A stretch of 64,000 nt of DNA, taken from positions 106,918,812-106,982,811 of the forward strand of contig NW_026947486.1 in NCBI RefSeq assembly GCF_034190915.1, given 5' to 3'. The position numbers were made by a program, and so were the translations under genes. This document shows positions 12,533 through 25,010 of this stretch, one piece after another (position 1 is the first letter of the stretch; the number at the start of each line of letters is the position of its first letter). The notes below the pieces were generated by a model. It had not been told where the DNA came from and made no database searches. It was given only the letters and a program-made list of their open reading frames with translations. This DNA comes from Cavia porcellus. Its lineage: Eukaryota; Chordata; Mammalia; Rodentia; Caviidae.

Positions 12533-13640
12533 ATGGGGAATTCCCTGTCTGAAATGCAACAGAAACATAAAGTAGAGCTGCTTTTCCTTCTTAGGAAGGC
12601 GGGCCATGTTACACCTGAGTGTAACTTAATGTGACTTGCAGGAAATTCATGATCGGTGCCCTTGGTATCCTGAGGGGGTACTCACTGTGGAGGACTGGGA
12701 AAAGATAGGCAAACTGCTGCATGAGGAGTGTCGAGCACCTATCTTTGTTTTACACACCTGGCGTCTTTGCCAGAATACTGTGACAACATTTTGGCAGGTG
12801 AGCTGATGGAACAATGCACAGTGGGCTTCTAGATCTTCCTAGGGATGCCACATCTGCTGCTTCTACAGCCTCCTCCCAACATGCTTCTGCACTCCCCACT
12901 ACTGCCACCCAAGATGCAAGCCCTGTAAAACCCCACCAGTTCTAACTCCCATGCAAAAGCTAGCCCAAGAAGCTAAATAGCATGGAGAATTAATTCCAGT
13001 TTTGCATCAACAAGAACTAGAGGCCCGCTTTGAAAGATTGTAATACTCTGTTTACACAGTTAAAAATAGCTGTCAAGGAATATGGACTTAGAAGAACTTT
13101 TGTAATTGGCATTATTGAGGGTATCTGTTATGAAATGACCCCTTTCCATTGGGAAGCTTTAGTGGGTACTATTGTTACTATTGGTACTATTGTCCCACCC
13201 AGTGGCTCTAAGAATACAATGATGCTGAGGACACAGAAGCTATAAACAATTTAGATTGCACTATTCCTGTAGGAGCTGCTGAATTACAGGGAGAGAGAGC
13301 TTTTTCAGATATTCACCAACAAGTTCGTTGCCACCCCCAAGCTTATCTTCAAATGGCTCAAATTGCTTTAAAAGTTTGGAAAGGAATCCCCGAAGCAGCA
13401 GACATTCAAGGTTCCTTTAGTACTATGAAACAGGAGGCCACTAAATCTTTCCTTACCTTTATAGGGAGATTAAATAAAGCTATTGGATGCCAAGTGGACA
13501 ACAGAGCAGCAGCTTCTATTCTGTTAAAGCAGTTGGCATGTGAAAATGCAAACCAAAACTGCAAAAATGCTTTAAAAGGTGTTTATATGAAACCTGCTAC
13601 TACCTTGGAAATGCCTGATATCGTTTATAAAGTTCCTAAT
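12533..13640 (+). pseudogene. gag: gag remnant of old provirus
   Basis: The first ATG (12533) opens with Met-Gly-Asn, the usual myristoylation start of a betaretroviral Gag. Matrix-like text follows near 12655-12790, but the frame is soon broken by stops and shifts. Capsid text appears around 13030-13245, including 'YGLRRTFVIGIIEGICYEM', and again at 13353-13600, where the major homology region reads 'SFLTFIGRLNKAIGCQ'. I see no Cys-His zinc finger, so the nucleocapsid part is missing. It cannot make a working Gag. Confidence 0.75.
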
Positions 13641-14130
13641 ACTTTTTGTGGTCTTTTGCCTCCCAGGACAACTGGTCTAGTTCTTCCCCGCTCACATGCA
13701 TCAAAAAGAGGCATTTTTATGATTCCTGGAGTCACTGATGCTGGTTATGCTGGAATATTGTTGCTTCAATGGTGGTCTCTCTCGCCCATTCAACTGTTTC
13801 TGAATCTGTAGCTTAACTAAGCGTCTTGCCTTTATGTCTCCTCTTAAGCATGTGATGTTACTTCTGGAAATCAAGGATTTGGCTATACTGTGGTGCCTGC
13901 TGCTATTCCCCTTGGAGATGAATGCCCAAGCCCCTCTTTATTGATAAGATTTCATCTTCAGGTTTTCTAGACACTGGAGCTGATGTTTCTATTCTACCCC
14001 ACTTGCCTGGCAATACTTTATTTCCCATTGTCAGTTTCCACTCTTATATCTCAAAGATGTTCTTGAGTACTTATACACCTTGGAATTGATTTAATTGATA
14101 TTAATGTCTCACCACTTGCTGAGGCTGACT
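13641..14130 (+). pseudogene. pro: dUTPase-protease remnant of old provirus
   Basis: Directly after the capsid remnant and in the same open frame (13353-13811), the translation changes to dUTPase-like text including 'IPGVTDAGYAG', which corresponds to the dUTPase motif 3 region. The protease active site 'LDTGADVSI' appears in another frame at about 13967-13993. The capsid-to-dUTPase junction implies that the nucleocapsid segment was deleted. Frames are broken beyond this point. Confidence 0.7.
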
Positions 14131-14379
14131 TTTCCTTTTTGCTAACTTCTACTGTTTCTCTGCAAGTCACATTGGCCGACTATGTTGGTTCCATTTCTTT
14201 CCATATGCCCCATTTGTCTCTATTTACCCTACTCCCCTTTTCTCTTCACACCTGTTTGGTTTGTACCCCTTTAATGGGTGTCCTCACTGTCTTACTGATG
14301 AATGCTCCTGTTGTGCAGTTGTAACATACTTTGTTGGTAATACTAGGAAACACCTGTATTCCCTACCTAAAACTTCTGC

Positions 14380-14518
14380 TCAATGTAGTGTTATCCTTCC
14401 TTTGAAAGCTTTTGCATCCCAAACCCTTAACTTATTTACTGACTCTTTATATGTACATAATGTTGTCCTACACGTATCTTCTGCTGTTATCTCTCCCACG
14501 GCAATAAATTCACATTTA

Positions 14519-14572
<54 letters not shown>

Positions 14573-14660
14573 TGTTTTTACATTTACAGGTTCTTCATGC
14601 TCCTCATGGCCCTCTTTTTCTTTTACATATGCATAGTCATTAAACCCTACAGTCCTTTCC
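14380..14660 (+). pseudogene. pol: RNase H-like pol remnant of old provirus
   Basis: Within an open frame at 14261-14677, 'LNLFTDSLYVHNVV' resembles the second catalytic Asp block of retroviral RNase H. The reverse-transcriptase core is absent, and a CT microsatellite cuts the frame at 14521. The rest of the element to 16166 has no domain I can name; it may hold integrase or env decay products. Confidence 0.5.
14521..14567. repeat. (CT)n microsatellite
   Basis: An uninterrupted CT tract of about 46 bp, inside the old provirus. Confidence 0.95.
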
Positions 14661-16166
14661 AAGATCCTTTTATTTGAAATGTCTGCTAATTGGCCTATAG
14701 AATGTCTGACTGGTCAATTTATAGTTGTAGATCCTAAATTTGCAAGAAATTACTGTAATTGGTTGGTTAAGGATGTGTTTGAGTGCACTCTGATTTTGTG
14801 GGATGTTTGTCAGTCTGCCTGTGTATCTGTTGTCTGTCAAGTCTGTAAGCAGTTGATAGGAGTTGCTGAGTTAGTGATCATTAACTCATGTAGAGCAGAA
14901 AGTGAAAATGCCTGTACAGAAATGTCCAAGTGGTGTGGAGCACCTAGGAAGTGCTCTGAGGGCAATGGGGTATAGGAGGTGAGCTAGTTTGGCAAAAGGG
15001 CATGGTACAAGTACATAAACAGTCCCCAGGGAACTTGGAGAGTGCTCATGGAACTGTGTGCCTGTTTCTATGTGTGTTTGAATCTGTACAGATCCTCTGT
15101 CTATGTTTATCCATTTGTCTGCTTTGTAAAAAGCTGTTCCTCTTATTTTGAGCTCAACAATGTTTCTCTTTTTCCCTTTCCCTTTTGCATTTTTGGATCA
15201 TTGATCAAAGATTTGTTTGTGTTTTGAATTTACAATGCATACTTTCACCTTGGTTGCCAGCTGGTCCAAACAATGCAAAGACTGGACATATAAGTGTAAT
15301 ATGTTATTTATTATGGACTTGAGAGTCTCATAATTTAAAAAAGAAAAATAATGTTAGTAGGATGAAGAAACAAAATCCCTTGGGGTTGGGACTGTTGCAC
15401 AGGAATCCAATGGATGAATAAGAAAGCAGCTGCCTGGTAACATTTTGACCAGTTCTTGTTCAGTGATTGAAGGCCCCAATGATCTCCATGGCCTTGTGCA
15501 AGACATCCCAGCTAATGTTATAAAACATATTACTGTTCTATGTCCATACTGGTTATTATAAAATAAATAACACAATAAGATTTTGGTTTGAAGATGCGTA
15601 TGTAAAGGTTTCATATGGCTATGACAGTTGATTGTTATCAACTTCATGATGTATTTGAAATGTTCATTACTCCAGATGTATGGGTCTCCCAGTTTGTAAA
15701 ATGGAAATTACTTATGGTAATCAAGTTTTGTTTTATGTTCAGACCTCTGCTGGTACCAAAGACTTGTGAGATTCACATTCCAGTAAAGGTCAATAAGTTG
15801 GCTGACACCAATAGAAGAGCCAAGAGGTGCTATTCATGTTTCTAAAATAATTCCTGAGCACACCCAACTGACCTTGATAGAAAGTAAGAAACTGATTGTA
15901 TTTAATGTAGGTCTCATCTTAGCTTTGTCTTGAACCTCTTGCAGAAACTTATGGCTTTCAGAAGTATAATGTAGTGTAAAATGCTGGTTGTTGGGGAAGC
16001 TCAGAGCACTGCATCCTCTGACAATCACTGTCTACTCTGGTAACTGATTATTGTTGTGTATTGATGGACTGTGCAGAATTTACATTGTGGGAGTTCTCCT
16101 AACACAGCTTCTCCAGCTTCAGCGGGCTACCCTTCCCACATAAGAACAAAACAAAAATGAGAGATA

Positions 16167-16557
16167 CGTTGGAGCTATTCAAGCTGAATACAGGCCTGTG
16201 GTGTGGCCCAGGCATGGCTGAATTGAGAATGACAAGACACCTCAGGGGGCAAGATGGGCCACCTAGAGACTTTCTGGCTAGTTTTCCTTAATTAGAATTT
16301 TCTGTTGCTCTGAGGGGTCCTTGAAACCCTCCCAATATTCTACTCAGGTTTTCTGCATTTTTCACTCAACTCTTTACATGTTCTGAGTAAAAACAGGATG
16401 CCCAGGGTAAGTCAGCTAGCCAGCTAGCAGAGTTATGAATTCTGCCAAGGATTTTAGTCCTCCTGGAGCCCTAAAGATCATGTTGCTTATCTCATTTCTT
16501 TGGGCCTTTGCTGTGCACATGTATGGGAGGTTGGGAATCTAGGCACAGATCCCAACA
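16167..16557 (+). repeat. 3' LTR of old provirus
   Basis: Aligns along its whole length with 11992-12380, with many substitutions and small indels. The first base of the expected TG end is C here. It ends CCCAACA. Confidence 0.85.
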
Positions 16558-17109
16558 GGGTAGCATGTAACATTCAATACTGTATATGCTGTATACTGTT
16601 TAAGCCAGGTTAAATATATTCATTTTTTATATTTTTTATGATTCTTCATAATGAAGCTTTCAAAATGCCTTTTTCTAGCTTTTTGAAGTACAAAAAACCT
16701 TATTGTTTCCTATTGCTCATTTTGGATCATTGGTTTAATTAAGATAAGAAAATTGAAGTCAATTTTTTTATTCTATGAAAGAACCAAAATTTCATAAGAA
16801 AAAAATAGGATAGCAATAGTTAAGATACTGTGTATTATAATCTTAAAAGTAGCTACTCACAGGACAAAGCAGACAAAATACTCTCAGTTTATTGAAAAAA
16901 AGTTTTGTGCTATTACCTGTTTGCTTCTTCTTTGTAAGTCAACTGTTTTTAATTCTCAAAGAGTAGATGAAGCCATTTGCTAAATGTGTGGTGAGACCAT
17001 GAAAAGTTTGTGGAAAGAAGTAAATGTATAATATAAAAATGTTGAAGTCATATTTATTAGAAAAAAATGTAGGATTGCCAGGTACTTTAGAGTGTCCATG
17101 TCAGGACTG
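16558..17109. other. Unassigned AT-rich sequence
   Basis: No gene or repeat family recognised. Confidence 0.5.
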
Positions 17110-17265
17110 CGATGGGAAATTTAGAGAGCATTTCCTTTGTAATCACAGCATTTGGGAGTTTGAGGCAAGAGACTCATCTATTTGAGGCCACCCCTGGACA
17201 GTTTGTCAAGTTCAAGGCCAGCCTCGACTACATAGTGAATCTCTCACTCATAAAATATAGAGATG
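17110..17265 (+). repeat. Degraded B1 SINE
   Basis: B1 blocks in order: 'aatcacagcatttgggag', 'tttgaggcaagagactcatc' and 'caaggccagcctcgactaca'. Many substitutions. Confidence 0.75.
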
Positions 17266-17369
17266 ATTTCCCAAGCAATGTCTTTATAAGGAATACTCAG
17301 GAGCTTAGGTTAACATATGAAAATTATATATTTGTATTTAATCAAGTTTGCGATTTTTCTTTTTGGTGA

Positions 17370-18189
17370 GAGAGCTAAAAGGCTAGGGCATAGCAAGGAG
17401 GGTGATGGTGAAGCTGGGTAATGGAATGGGATGTGGCTAAAGAAGCAAGGGAGGAAATGGGACTTGGAAGAATGACAAGATCAATGGATTTGATATCATA
17501 ATGAACAATTGTTGAATTAGAGGTATAAGAGGAAGGATAAGAGACAAAAATCAAGATTTCAGAAGTGGTGGTTTGGATACGCTAAGCTTGTGTATCTGTA
17601 CGTGGGAGTGGATGACTTAGGTAGGGTGGAGGGAGAAAAGACTGGAAGACATCAAGAAGCTGGGAATCCAGAGTGGCAAATATTCCAAGGGTACGCTTAT
17701 TGACGTAGCTGAACACCATGACTGGTGCAGAAATGGAAATGGTGCTCTATAGTGAGACACATGCCTTCAGTGAATGAAAGGCAATGGAAGGTAGGTAGTG
17801 GGCAACAACTGGGAGAAATAGCGAGTGGCTTCATGAAGTGGCACAAGCTTTAAAGGAAATCGGATTTTTGAAGATCAGGAAAGGAGAAATATGATTTCAT
17901 ATTGCCAGTGAAGCAAAAGGCTACTCCTGGCTCTGGACCAAAAGTTTAGAAAAAAATTCACTTTTGACAGCAGCATTCTCTTATGGGGTAGGCAGGACTC
18001 TACCAATGTGATAAGGTAGAGGGACGATTTCAAAGACGAATAGAACATGTAAGACAATGGATTGAAAAGGAAACATATTCTCCAGACCTCACAAGGTACA
18101 CTGGCAGATTTACTCAAATTAAGTAGCTGGTGTAAGTCAAGAAATGAGAAAAACAGGGATGTTAAACATTATGGGACTACTCATTATGG
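17370..18189. other. Unassigned, purine-rich sequence
   Basis: The purine-rich text is reminiscent of the unnamed repeat at 10280-10800 and 28060-28870, but I cannot fix the homology by eye. No gene. Confidence 0.35.
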
Positions 18190-18830
18190 TCTCCTATAAG
18201 TAGGCAGGAAATGAGATCAAATTATATAGCAAAACATCGGAATATACATGCATCTCCTTATATAGGGCATTCTGCAAAATAGACCACATGCTAGCCCATA
18301 AAACATGGTTAAATAAATGCAAAAGAACTGAAATTATCCTATGCATATTATCATACCATAGCGCAATGAAGTTGGAAATCGATGGCAAAAGAAACCACAA
18401 AAACTCTGTAAATACGTGGAAATTCAGTAACACCCTACTCAACAACCAATAGGTTACAGATGAAATTAGTGAAGAAATTAAACACTACCTACAATTAAAT
18501 GATAATTCCAGTACAACATACCAGAACTCACAGGATATAATGAAAGCAGTCATAAGAGGAAAATTAATAGAAGTGAATTCAAACATCAGGAAAAGAGAAC
18601 GAGCTCAGATAAACAACCTAATGTTACACTTCAAACACGTAAAAAAAAATTAAGCCCAAAGCTCAGACAAGGGAAGAAATAAAGATCAGAGCAGAAATTA
18701 ATGCAGTTGATACTAAGAAAACAAAAATAATTAGAGAGTTGGTTCTTTGAAATATTAGTTAAAAATGACAAAACCTTAGCCAACCTTATAAAAAAAGGAA
18801 AGAAAAGACTCAAATACCATATTTACTTTA
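18190..18830 (+). mobile_element. L1 ORF2 fragment
   Basis: Typical L1 ORF2 text from the end of the endonuclease into the linker: 'atagaccacatgctagccca', 'gaagaaattaaacactacct', 'cataagaggaaaattaatag' and 'gcagaaattaatgcagttga'. Truncated at both ends. Frames are disrupted. Confidence 0.85.
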
Positions 18831-19283
18831 ATGATTTACTGTATAGTCTCATGAATGGAAAGCCTTATGCACTAGAGGTGTTTCACCTAGGGTGCACTGC
18901 CCCGGAAATGTTGCAGGCTTATGACATGGTGGCTTTCTAGAGGAGAAGTTCATATGATGGACACTCTCTCCCACTAGTGAAATATTTGAGCATTTCACAA
19001 AACAGGGAGTGGGCAGATTTTCTCCTTGTGCTTTTGAATGTGGAGAAATGGTAGTTCTAATGTAGTGCTGCTGAGTCTGTATACTGTTAAATTCCTGATT
19101 ATTTGAAATGTATTTTCTTAGAGTGTATGACCCAATGTAAACCACAGAGATATCAGGTGAATATCCTGCCTTCAAGCACTGATTCCATTTCTTTAGGAGT
19201 AGAGCCGAACTCTGCTCAGGTGTAGCTGTCCTTGATGTTTCCGAAGTATACCACCGGGCAGTGAGTGTTGCCAATGTAACAGA
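18831..19283. other. Unassigned sequence
   Basis: A 172-codon open frame lies on the minus strand (18849-19367) but runs into the ID SINE and shows no domain. I treat it as incidental. Confidence 0.4.
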
Positions 19284-19378
19284 GCTGGGATGTAGCTTAG
19301 CGGCACAGCACATGCCTGGCAAGTGTGAGTTCATGAGTTTAATTCTCAGTACAAGCAAACAAAGCAAAAAACAAAAAG
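19284..19378 (+). repeat. ID-type SINE
   Basis: A tRNA-derived body with box A-like 'gatgtagcttagcgg' and box B-like 'gagtttaattctc', followed by an A-rich tail with CAAA repeats. It is not a functional tRNA gene, since no acceptor stem pairs. Confidence 0.75.
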
Positions 19379-19849
19379 AGGTATAGAAACAAGGTTGTAT
19401 TTACCACCACACTATGGTTGGCTGGCAGGTCGCGGGGGTCTCATCACTTTTTATAGTGGAAGGATTTCTATGTCTTGCTCTAAGGTGCCATAACTCTCAT
19501 TCTCTTTACTTCTCTGTCTGTCCTAACTACAGTTGTATTTCTGCAATAAGGAAGGGTTTTCCTTTTGGGTCATGTAAGAGGTACATTCTTTGAAGTCTAT
19601 CAGGTTTCCTTGGGAAAGAACCTAGTCTGTCTCTACAAGCTCTTGGACATCCACTTGCTGACTGCAATCATGATTTTACCTTGAAGTTCTCCACCATGAA
19701 ATTTATTGAAATAGGCATGAATAAAACAAATCAAGCATATAATTCAATCCATTCTTACGAAGTGAATACCTTATTTATGCATCAGTCATATCAAGTACCC
19801 TGCAGCCTCTCTCCATGGACCTTTTCTTTCCCTTAAAATGACCACAATC

Positions 19850-20128
19850 TTATCCCATGCCTGTTTTAATGCTGGCATTAATTTCTACTTGGTCTGTCAT
19901 TGTAGTGGATTGGTAACTGGTGGTCAGCTTAAACACCAGCTGAACTGAATCAGCGTGGTGCTGAGTGTGGATGGCCCGCCTGAGGATTGTTGCCAGTATA
20001 AAAAGGAGCTGCTGCTGTTTGGAGCTGTTGGCTTTCCTGGAGGAGCTTGTCATGCTGGCTTCACTGATATGAATTAGGCTGTTATCATTGAAGGAGTACA
20101 GGACCTTGTTGGTGAGAATGGCTGTGGT
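19850..20128 (-). pseudogene. Unidentified possible coding remnant
   Basis: The minus strand is open for 93 codons from just after a TGA at 20131-20129 down to a stop at 19850. The translation is compositionally protein-like, with no low-complexity runs, for example 'HADSVQLVFKLTTSYQST'. I do not recognise the family. Neighbouring sequence to 20345 repeats part of it in diverged form with stops, so this could be an old processed pseudogene or a retroelement piece. It could also be chance. Confidence 0.3.
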
Positions 20129-20345
20129 TCACATTGGGAGTACTCTAGTCCTTACTTTGAGCCTTGCATCCTGGCTCTGGAGGGGAAGATTTGTGCTGTT
20201 TAATCTCCAAGAGAAGCTTGTCACACTGGCTTCTAGATATAAACTCAGCTGTTCTTATTGTTGGAGGAGCTTGGGACCTCACTGTTGCTGAGGATGGCCA
20301 TGATATTTTCAAGAGAGCCCTGGTCCTAATTTTTAGTATCACTTC
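20040..20345. repeat. Degenerate duplication, period about 170 bp
   Basis: Blocks recur in the same order: 'gagcttgtcatgctggcttc' (about 20043) with 'gaagcttgtcacactggctt' (about 20212), then 'ctagtccttactttgagcc' (about 20147) with 'ctggtcctaatttttagta' (about 20322). The two copies are diverged and have indels. Confidence 0.6.
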
Positions 20346-20699
20346 TTGGCTCCAGTATAGAACCCTCAACATACTAGCACAGATCCTACACCCTGCTGGC
20401 ACAGATTTTCTAGCTTCCACTGCTGACCTTTCGACCTTCCAAGCAAAAATCTGTGAAATAGAGTCGTTAGAGTTATTGTTGTGGGCTCTAGGTTTTCAGC
20501 TGAACTCATGCAAGTTATTGCCATGAGATCAAGGCCCTCAGCTGGATTTTCTAAGTCTTTAGTGTCGTGAACAGATTTCTTGCACTTTCTTTGTATTTGA
20601 ATCCTTGGGTGACCATTATAAATAATAATATAAATTCTGGGTCTTGTATTGAGTTGTTCTCCTTGCAACCCCTGACTATATCATCAAAAGCAGAGGGCT

Positions 20700-21900
20700 G
20701 TTCTTTTGGTCAGAAGGTAAGAGAATCTCAAATTGTGTAAGGAGACTTTACATTGATTATTGTTGATGTGGATAGATATGATTTTAGACTCCTTGACCTA
20801 GCCAATCTGAGCTTCTTAGAGCATATCTTTCAGCACAGTTAAACACTGGCAAGAATGGAAAGCACAGATTAATTAGAAATTAAAGATATTGTTAAGATAT
20901 CGTAAGATGGAAAGAAAACCGCTGTTGTAATTCTGGTGACAGTCCTTGCATGTGTGAGTGAGGAAGGCCTCCTATTGGCTGTACTATTTCTCCTGTTTCA
21001 CTTCCAGGGTTCTTATCAAGCTTACAAAGGCCAGTAGCATCATCCTACATTAGAATCTCTTTATGGAAAGTAAGGTTGCACTTCCGACTCCTTAGTCTTG
21101 AACATCCTGAAGCACATCAAGCCAAAAAGCCAAAGTCAATATGCTCCCTTAATTTGAACAGATCCACTTATGGAAACCTGCGCAAATAACATGAATTTCT
21201 CAACCATCACCTAAGCAATCATAGAGTCATTCTGGATTTCGGTTGGATATATTCAGGCCTGGTGATTAAAATGGTGTATTACTACAAACATTCCCTGCAG
21301 TCTGGTTTTAAATGTTATATTAGCTAATTTCAAAGATTTTCTTCTCTCCATAAGCTCTAAATAACATACTTGTGGGAACAAGGTCTTCTCTTGTGTCTAG
21401 TGCGTATAGAAGGGACATTTGGATTTCGTAGTCTCCATTCTCTTGGACCTGAAAAATATCACAGTCTGTCCCAAAGTCATTTCCCTCTCACATTCGCCCA
21501 TAAGCCCATGTCTCTTTCTCATCTCTCTACTTATCTCATTGTAGTTATGATCTCGTCTCCTACTGTACTCCCTCTTGATCACTCTGATCCTTCCTAAATA
21601 TCCCAGGACAGCTCCAATCTCAGATTTTACCCTTGGTATTCCCTCTACATGGGTCTGTTTCCTTGGAGCTATACAAATGACTCACTCTTCTTTCAAATTT
21701 AGACTTATGTCTGTAAAGTTTTCCTTTCCCCCTAATTTTTAAATCCGTGTTCCTTCCATTCAATAGGAAACAATTTTGAGCCTGTGTAACATGTCAGATG
21801 CTTTACTGAGGACTGTGGATACAGTTATGAAAATATGGCCTGGGTTTGAATCCTCATAGATCTTATAGTGAACAAGGTAGAATATATGACAAATAGTTTT
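20700..21900. other. Unassigned sequence
   Basis: No gene recognised. Around 21480-21660 the text is faintly L2-like. Small open frames on both strands at 21370-21597 overlap one another and show no domain. Confidence 0.4.
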
Positions 21901-21904
21901 ATCT

Positions 21905-22200
21905 GATGGCTAATATTATGTATCAGTTTGATTTAGCCACTGTGCCTAGTTGTTTGGTCAAATACAAGTTTAGATGCTGTTGTGAGAGTATTATTAGATA
22001 TGACTAATATTAACCAAGTAGACTTCAAATAAAGTATCCCACCATAAGATACAATCAGTTGAAGACCTTGGGAGACAAAGACTGAGGTTTTCAAAAGGAG
22101 GAAATTTTAAGACTGCAACAGACACGCTGCTGTTTTTCCAGCCTGCAGAATTCACATTCAAGGCCCACATCAACACTTACCTGTATTTCTAGCCTGACAT
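21905..22200 (+). repeat. Old mammalian LTR-like repeat
   Basis: The order 'gtatcagtttgatttagcc', 'gttgtttggtcaaatacaag', 'tcagttgaagaccttggga' and 'aagactgaggtttt' matches a widespread mammalian dispersed repeat that I know by its wording but cannot name with certainty. Confidence 0.5.
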
Positions 22201-22359
22201 CCTACATAACCCTAGACAGTACAAGATGTTTGTTATTTAGACACAAACAATGTTAAAAACTACATGTAGTACATCTATTCTGTTCTTTTCTAAGTGAGTC
22301 TAGTCAGGGTCCTAATTTAGTTCAGGAGAAATAGAATGTTTCTTTGAAGAAATAACTTT

Positions 22360-22915
22360 AAAAAGTCTACTAGATGCATCAATTCTATTATACCGGATGA
22401 TATAGGCAACTCTTTTTAAAAATACCAAGAGGCACAACGGTAACCATTTTTGATCAGCTGATATTCTATTTTTGCATCGTGTACTATGCCCATCCTTCTG
22501 TTCTGACTCTGTTTTGTTTAGTCACGTTAGGTTTTATTCTCTTCAAAAAAAAGTAGTAAGAACTGTGGGAGTAAAAAAACCCCAAAAGTGTAATTGTTAT
22601 TGCAAAAAAGAGAGGAAAGGAAGGTGGTCTAAGGGATATAACTGCATGTATGTTTGAGTGTGTAGGATGGAAAAACATATTACTGAGCTTTTGTTGGATC
22701 ATTGAACAGAACTGTCTGCAATCTCACTGTATGAATGTCCACTTTATATGCTTTAATTTTATAATTTGGACAACTATTTCTAAGATGACAATGTGTAACC
22801 TATTAACTAGTGATTTCTTACTGTATATTTTTTTTCTTGAAATTCTGTATTATTTGTATCCTGTTACTGCTTTGATTTTTATTTCCTTTCTTTTTTCTCT
22901 TTAAATAAAAAAAAG
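22360..22915 (+). mobile_element. 5'-truncated L1, 3' UTR only
   Basis: Closely similar to the last 550 bp of the full-length L1 at 32523-45932, including 'gatgatataggcaactcttt', 'gtaattgttattgcaaaaaa' and the end 'tctctttaaataaaaaaaag'. It ends in an A-rich tail. Several small open frames are by-products of the 3' UTR. Confidence 0.85.
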
Positions 22916-23059
22916 AAGAAGAAAAGATGTATAGAAGCTTTGCATGGTAAGAAAGAAGATTTTTGGAGGGAGAGGGAATCCAGAATCTGAAAACGCTGTG
23001 ATGAGAGGCTGGTTCATTCACAGAGTGCACTGAATGCGCAAGCGAGTGGTGTGAAATGA

Positions 23060-23325
23060 GGCTTGAGAGACAAACGGAGACCAGCTGTGCAAGACACTGT
23101 ACGTTATGACTGTGACATTCTTCTGAAAGCAATACTTGTCTGTCTGATCCTGGGGAAGCCATTTATGTTTTCTAAATCTCTATTTCTCGATGTCTAAACA
23201 TGTGAGCAATAAAGCGTCCCTGCTGTAGGAACTCAATGGGATAATGCATGGAAAGCACCTAAGCCAGTGCCTGGTACCAATTAAGTACGTGTGCAATGGA
23301 TACTGTTATTCTCTTCCCAGTTCAA
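23060..23325 (+). repeat. MIR SINE
   Basis: MIR order is clear: 'ctggggaagccatttatgtt', 'ctctatttctcgatgtctaa', 'gggataatgcatggaaagca' and 'agccagtgcctggtacc'. Confidence 0.75.
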
Positions 23326-24849
23326 TCCTACTGGGTCTTAAAGATGCAGTGCAGTATCCATGAGCTCTGCCGATTTTCAGAATGTGTTTAGTAAGTACCA
23401 ACTTGGCCTTCTCTGAAACCCAGTTATGCCAAGAATCAGGTTGTGGTTCTGTACTGACTGGCTCTCATCTGTTGTTTGCAGCTTATTTCTAAAATAGAGA
23501 AGGACAGGACAGGAAGCTTCCAATTTTTGGTAGGATTTTTATTAAAAGCATGATAACCTGTGCTTCCAGTTGATTTTCTTATTGTATTTCCTTCGTTGTC
23601 TCATTCAGCCTCTTTAGACTCTGACTCACCTTTGCAAGAGGGTCATTTGGGGATAGTGGCACAGTTAGAGACTTAAAATGTCAGTAAAACCTAATGGCCC
23701 TGTGTGTTGCCAGAAGCTCAGGCATTTACCTTGAGCATAGAATAGCAACTGCATGACCCCTCAGGATATGGCACATTCTGGAGCATTTGTCATAGATCTT
23801 CTGCTTCCACCACAAGATATCACTCAAGTTTATTATCTGTTTTTGTCTCTTTTCCCCCCAGAGGATTTCAGAAATCTATCATGATGTTTGCATATTATTT
23901 CTCTGTGCTGTCTTTCATCGAGTTGCTTGGTATAAATATCTAGAAGGAGAAGCGTTCGATGATTCAGATATAGTATTAAAAACTGAATTTACTAGTGCAT
24001 AAGCAGATTTTCAAGAAGTTCTGCTTTCTGTCTCTCAGTGGAGGAGCACAAACAATTTCCAACTCAGCCTGCTTGTCACGTGATCATCCCTCAGCTATTT
24101 CTGAATGCCAAGACCAGCCTGTGGGAAATCCTGAAATTATGCGGGCTCTTATGCTGTCAGTAGACCTAGAAAAAAATATTTTTATGTACCTGACACTTCT
24201 TTTAGCTATTAAGGGAATTTTTGTGTGCATGTTAATCAGTATATTTCAAAACTTTAATGGCATATAGATGAGCTTTCAAATAATAATTCAGTTTTCTTTC
24301 TATTTGCATATGGCAAATATTTCATAACAAGCTGAGCACAGAATGTAGAAACTGCAAAATCACAACTTTTTAAAATTGAAGTTGAGAATTAGATTACTTA
24401 AGGTCCTTAGAAGATTGATCTGATTAGCAGGTGTTGTTAAAGTTGAAGTTCTACTTATGGTGGCATATAAACACAGTACAGGCTCTCTTGCTGGAGGGAG
24501 CATTTTTGTTTACACTGGCTTTTACATTGACCACCTCCAGATCCTGAAAGAAGGACCAGTAGGAGTTATACCTTGCCTTACAAGTCGGCTAATATCAGTT
24601 TGCTGCATTAGTTGAAATCATGATGAATTTTTCAAGCCAGAAGTTTAAGTCAGTGTTTTTAGGTAATTGTTTTTGTGAGAAAAGGAAAAAAAAACAGACT
24701 TAGGCTATTTGGAAAAGGATAAAAAACTGATTAAATAAGACAGATTTGTTGGAGGGAAATGAAAAATCATGGTGCCTCAAACCAGCGACAAAATTGTGGC
24801 AGAATAGTAACAGAGGATGGTCTCCACCTTGAGCTGATCCCTCATGACT
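23326..24849. other. Unassigned sequence
   Basis: No gene or repeat family that I can support. Likely single-copy intergenic or intronic DNA. Confidence 0.45.
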
Positions 24850-25010
24850 GAGTGGTACACTAGGAATCTGGGCACCAGAATTGGACTCTGTACCCCTCCA
24901 CCACAAGTTTGCTGAGGGATGCAAGTCACGCTCTTGGAACCTCTATTTCCCCTAGGAATTATTTATAGTTTGAGTATTAAAAGTGGTAAATGACCCTCTT
25001 GCAAAGGTGA
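24850..25010 (+). repeat. Degraded MIR SINE
   Basis: 'ggcaccagaattggactctg', 'caagtcacgctcttggaacc' and 'aaaagtggtaaatgaccctc' follow MIR order. Confidence 0.5.

Larger units (their letters stand above)
11992..16557 (+). mobile_element. Old class II (betaretrovirus-like) provirus, defective
   Basis: Two related LTRs (11992-12380 and 16167-16557) flank a lysine-type primer-binding site and scattered remains of gag, dUTPase, protease and RNase H. The LTRs differ at roughly one base in five or six by eye, so the insertion is old. No clear target duplication survives. Internal length is only about 3.8 kb, so most of pol and any env are lost. It is distinct from the young provirus at 32715: the LTRs and primer-binding site do not match. 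Confidence 0.85.

Noticed and set aside
14261..14677. 138-codon open frame in the old provirus
   Set aside because: Kept only as an RNase H remnant; the Ser-Leu run is the translated CT microsatellite, so it is not a gene.
18849..19367. 172-codon minus-strand open frame
   Set aside because: It runs into an ID SINE, has no recognisable domain and has no conserved-looking neighbour.
20164..20526. 120-codon plus-strand open frame
   Set aside because: It overlaps the degenerate repeat and an equally long minus-strand frame, with no domain on either.
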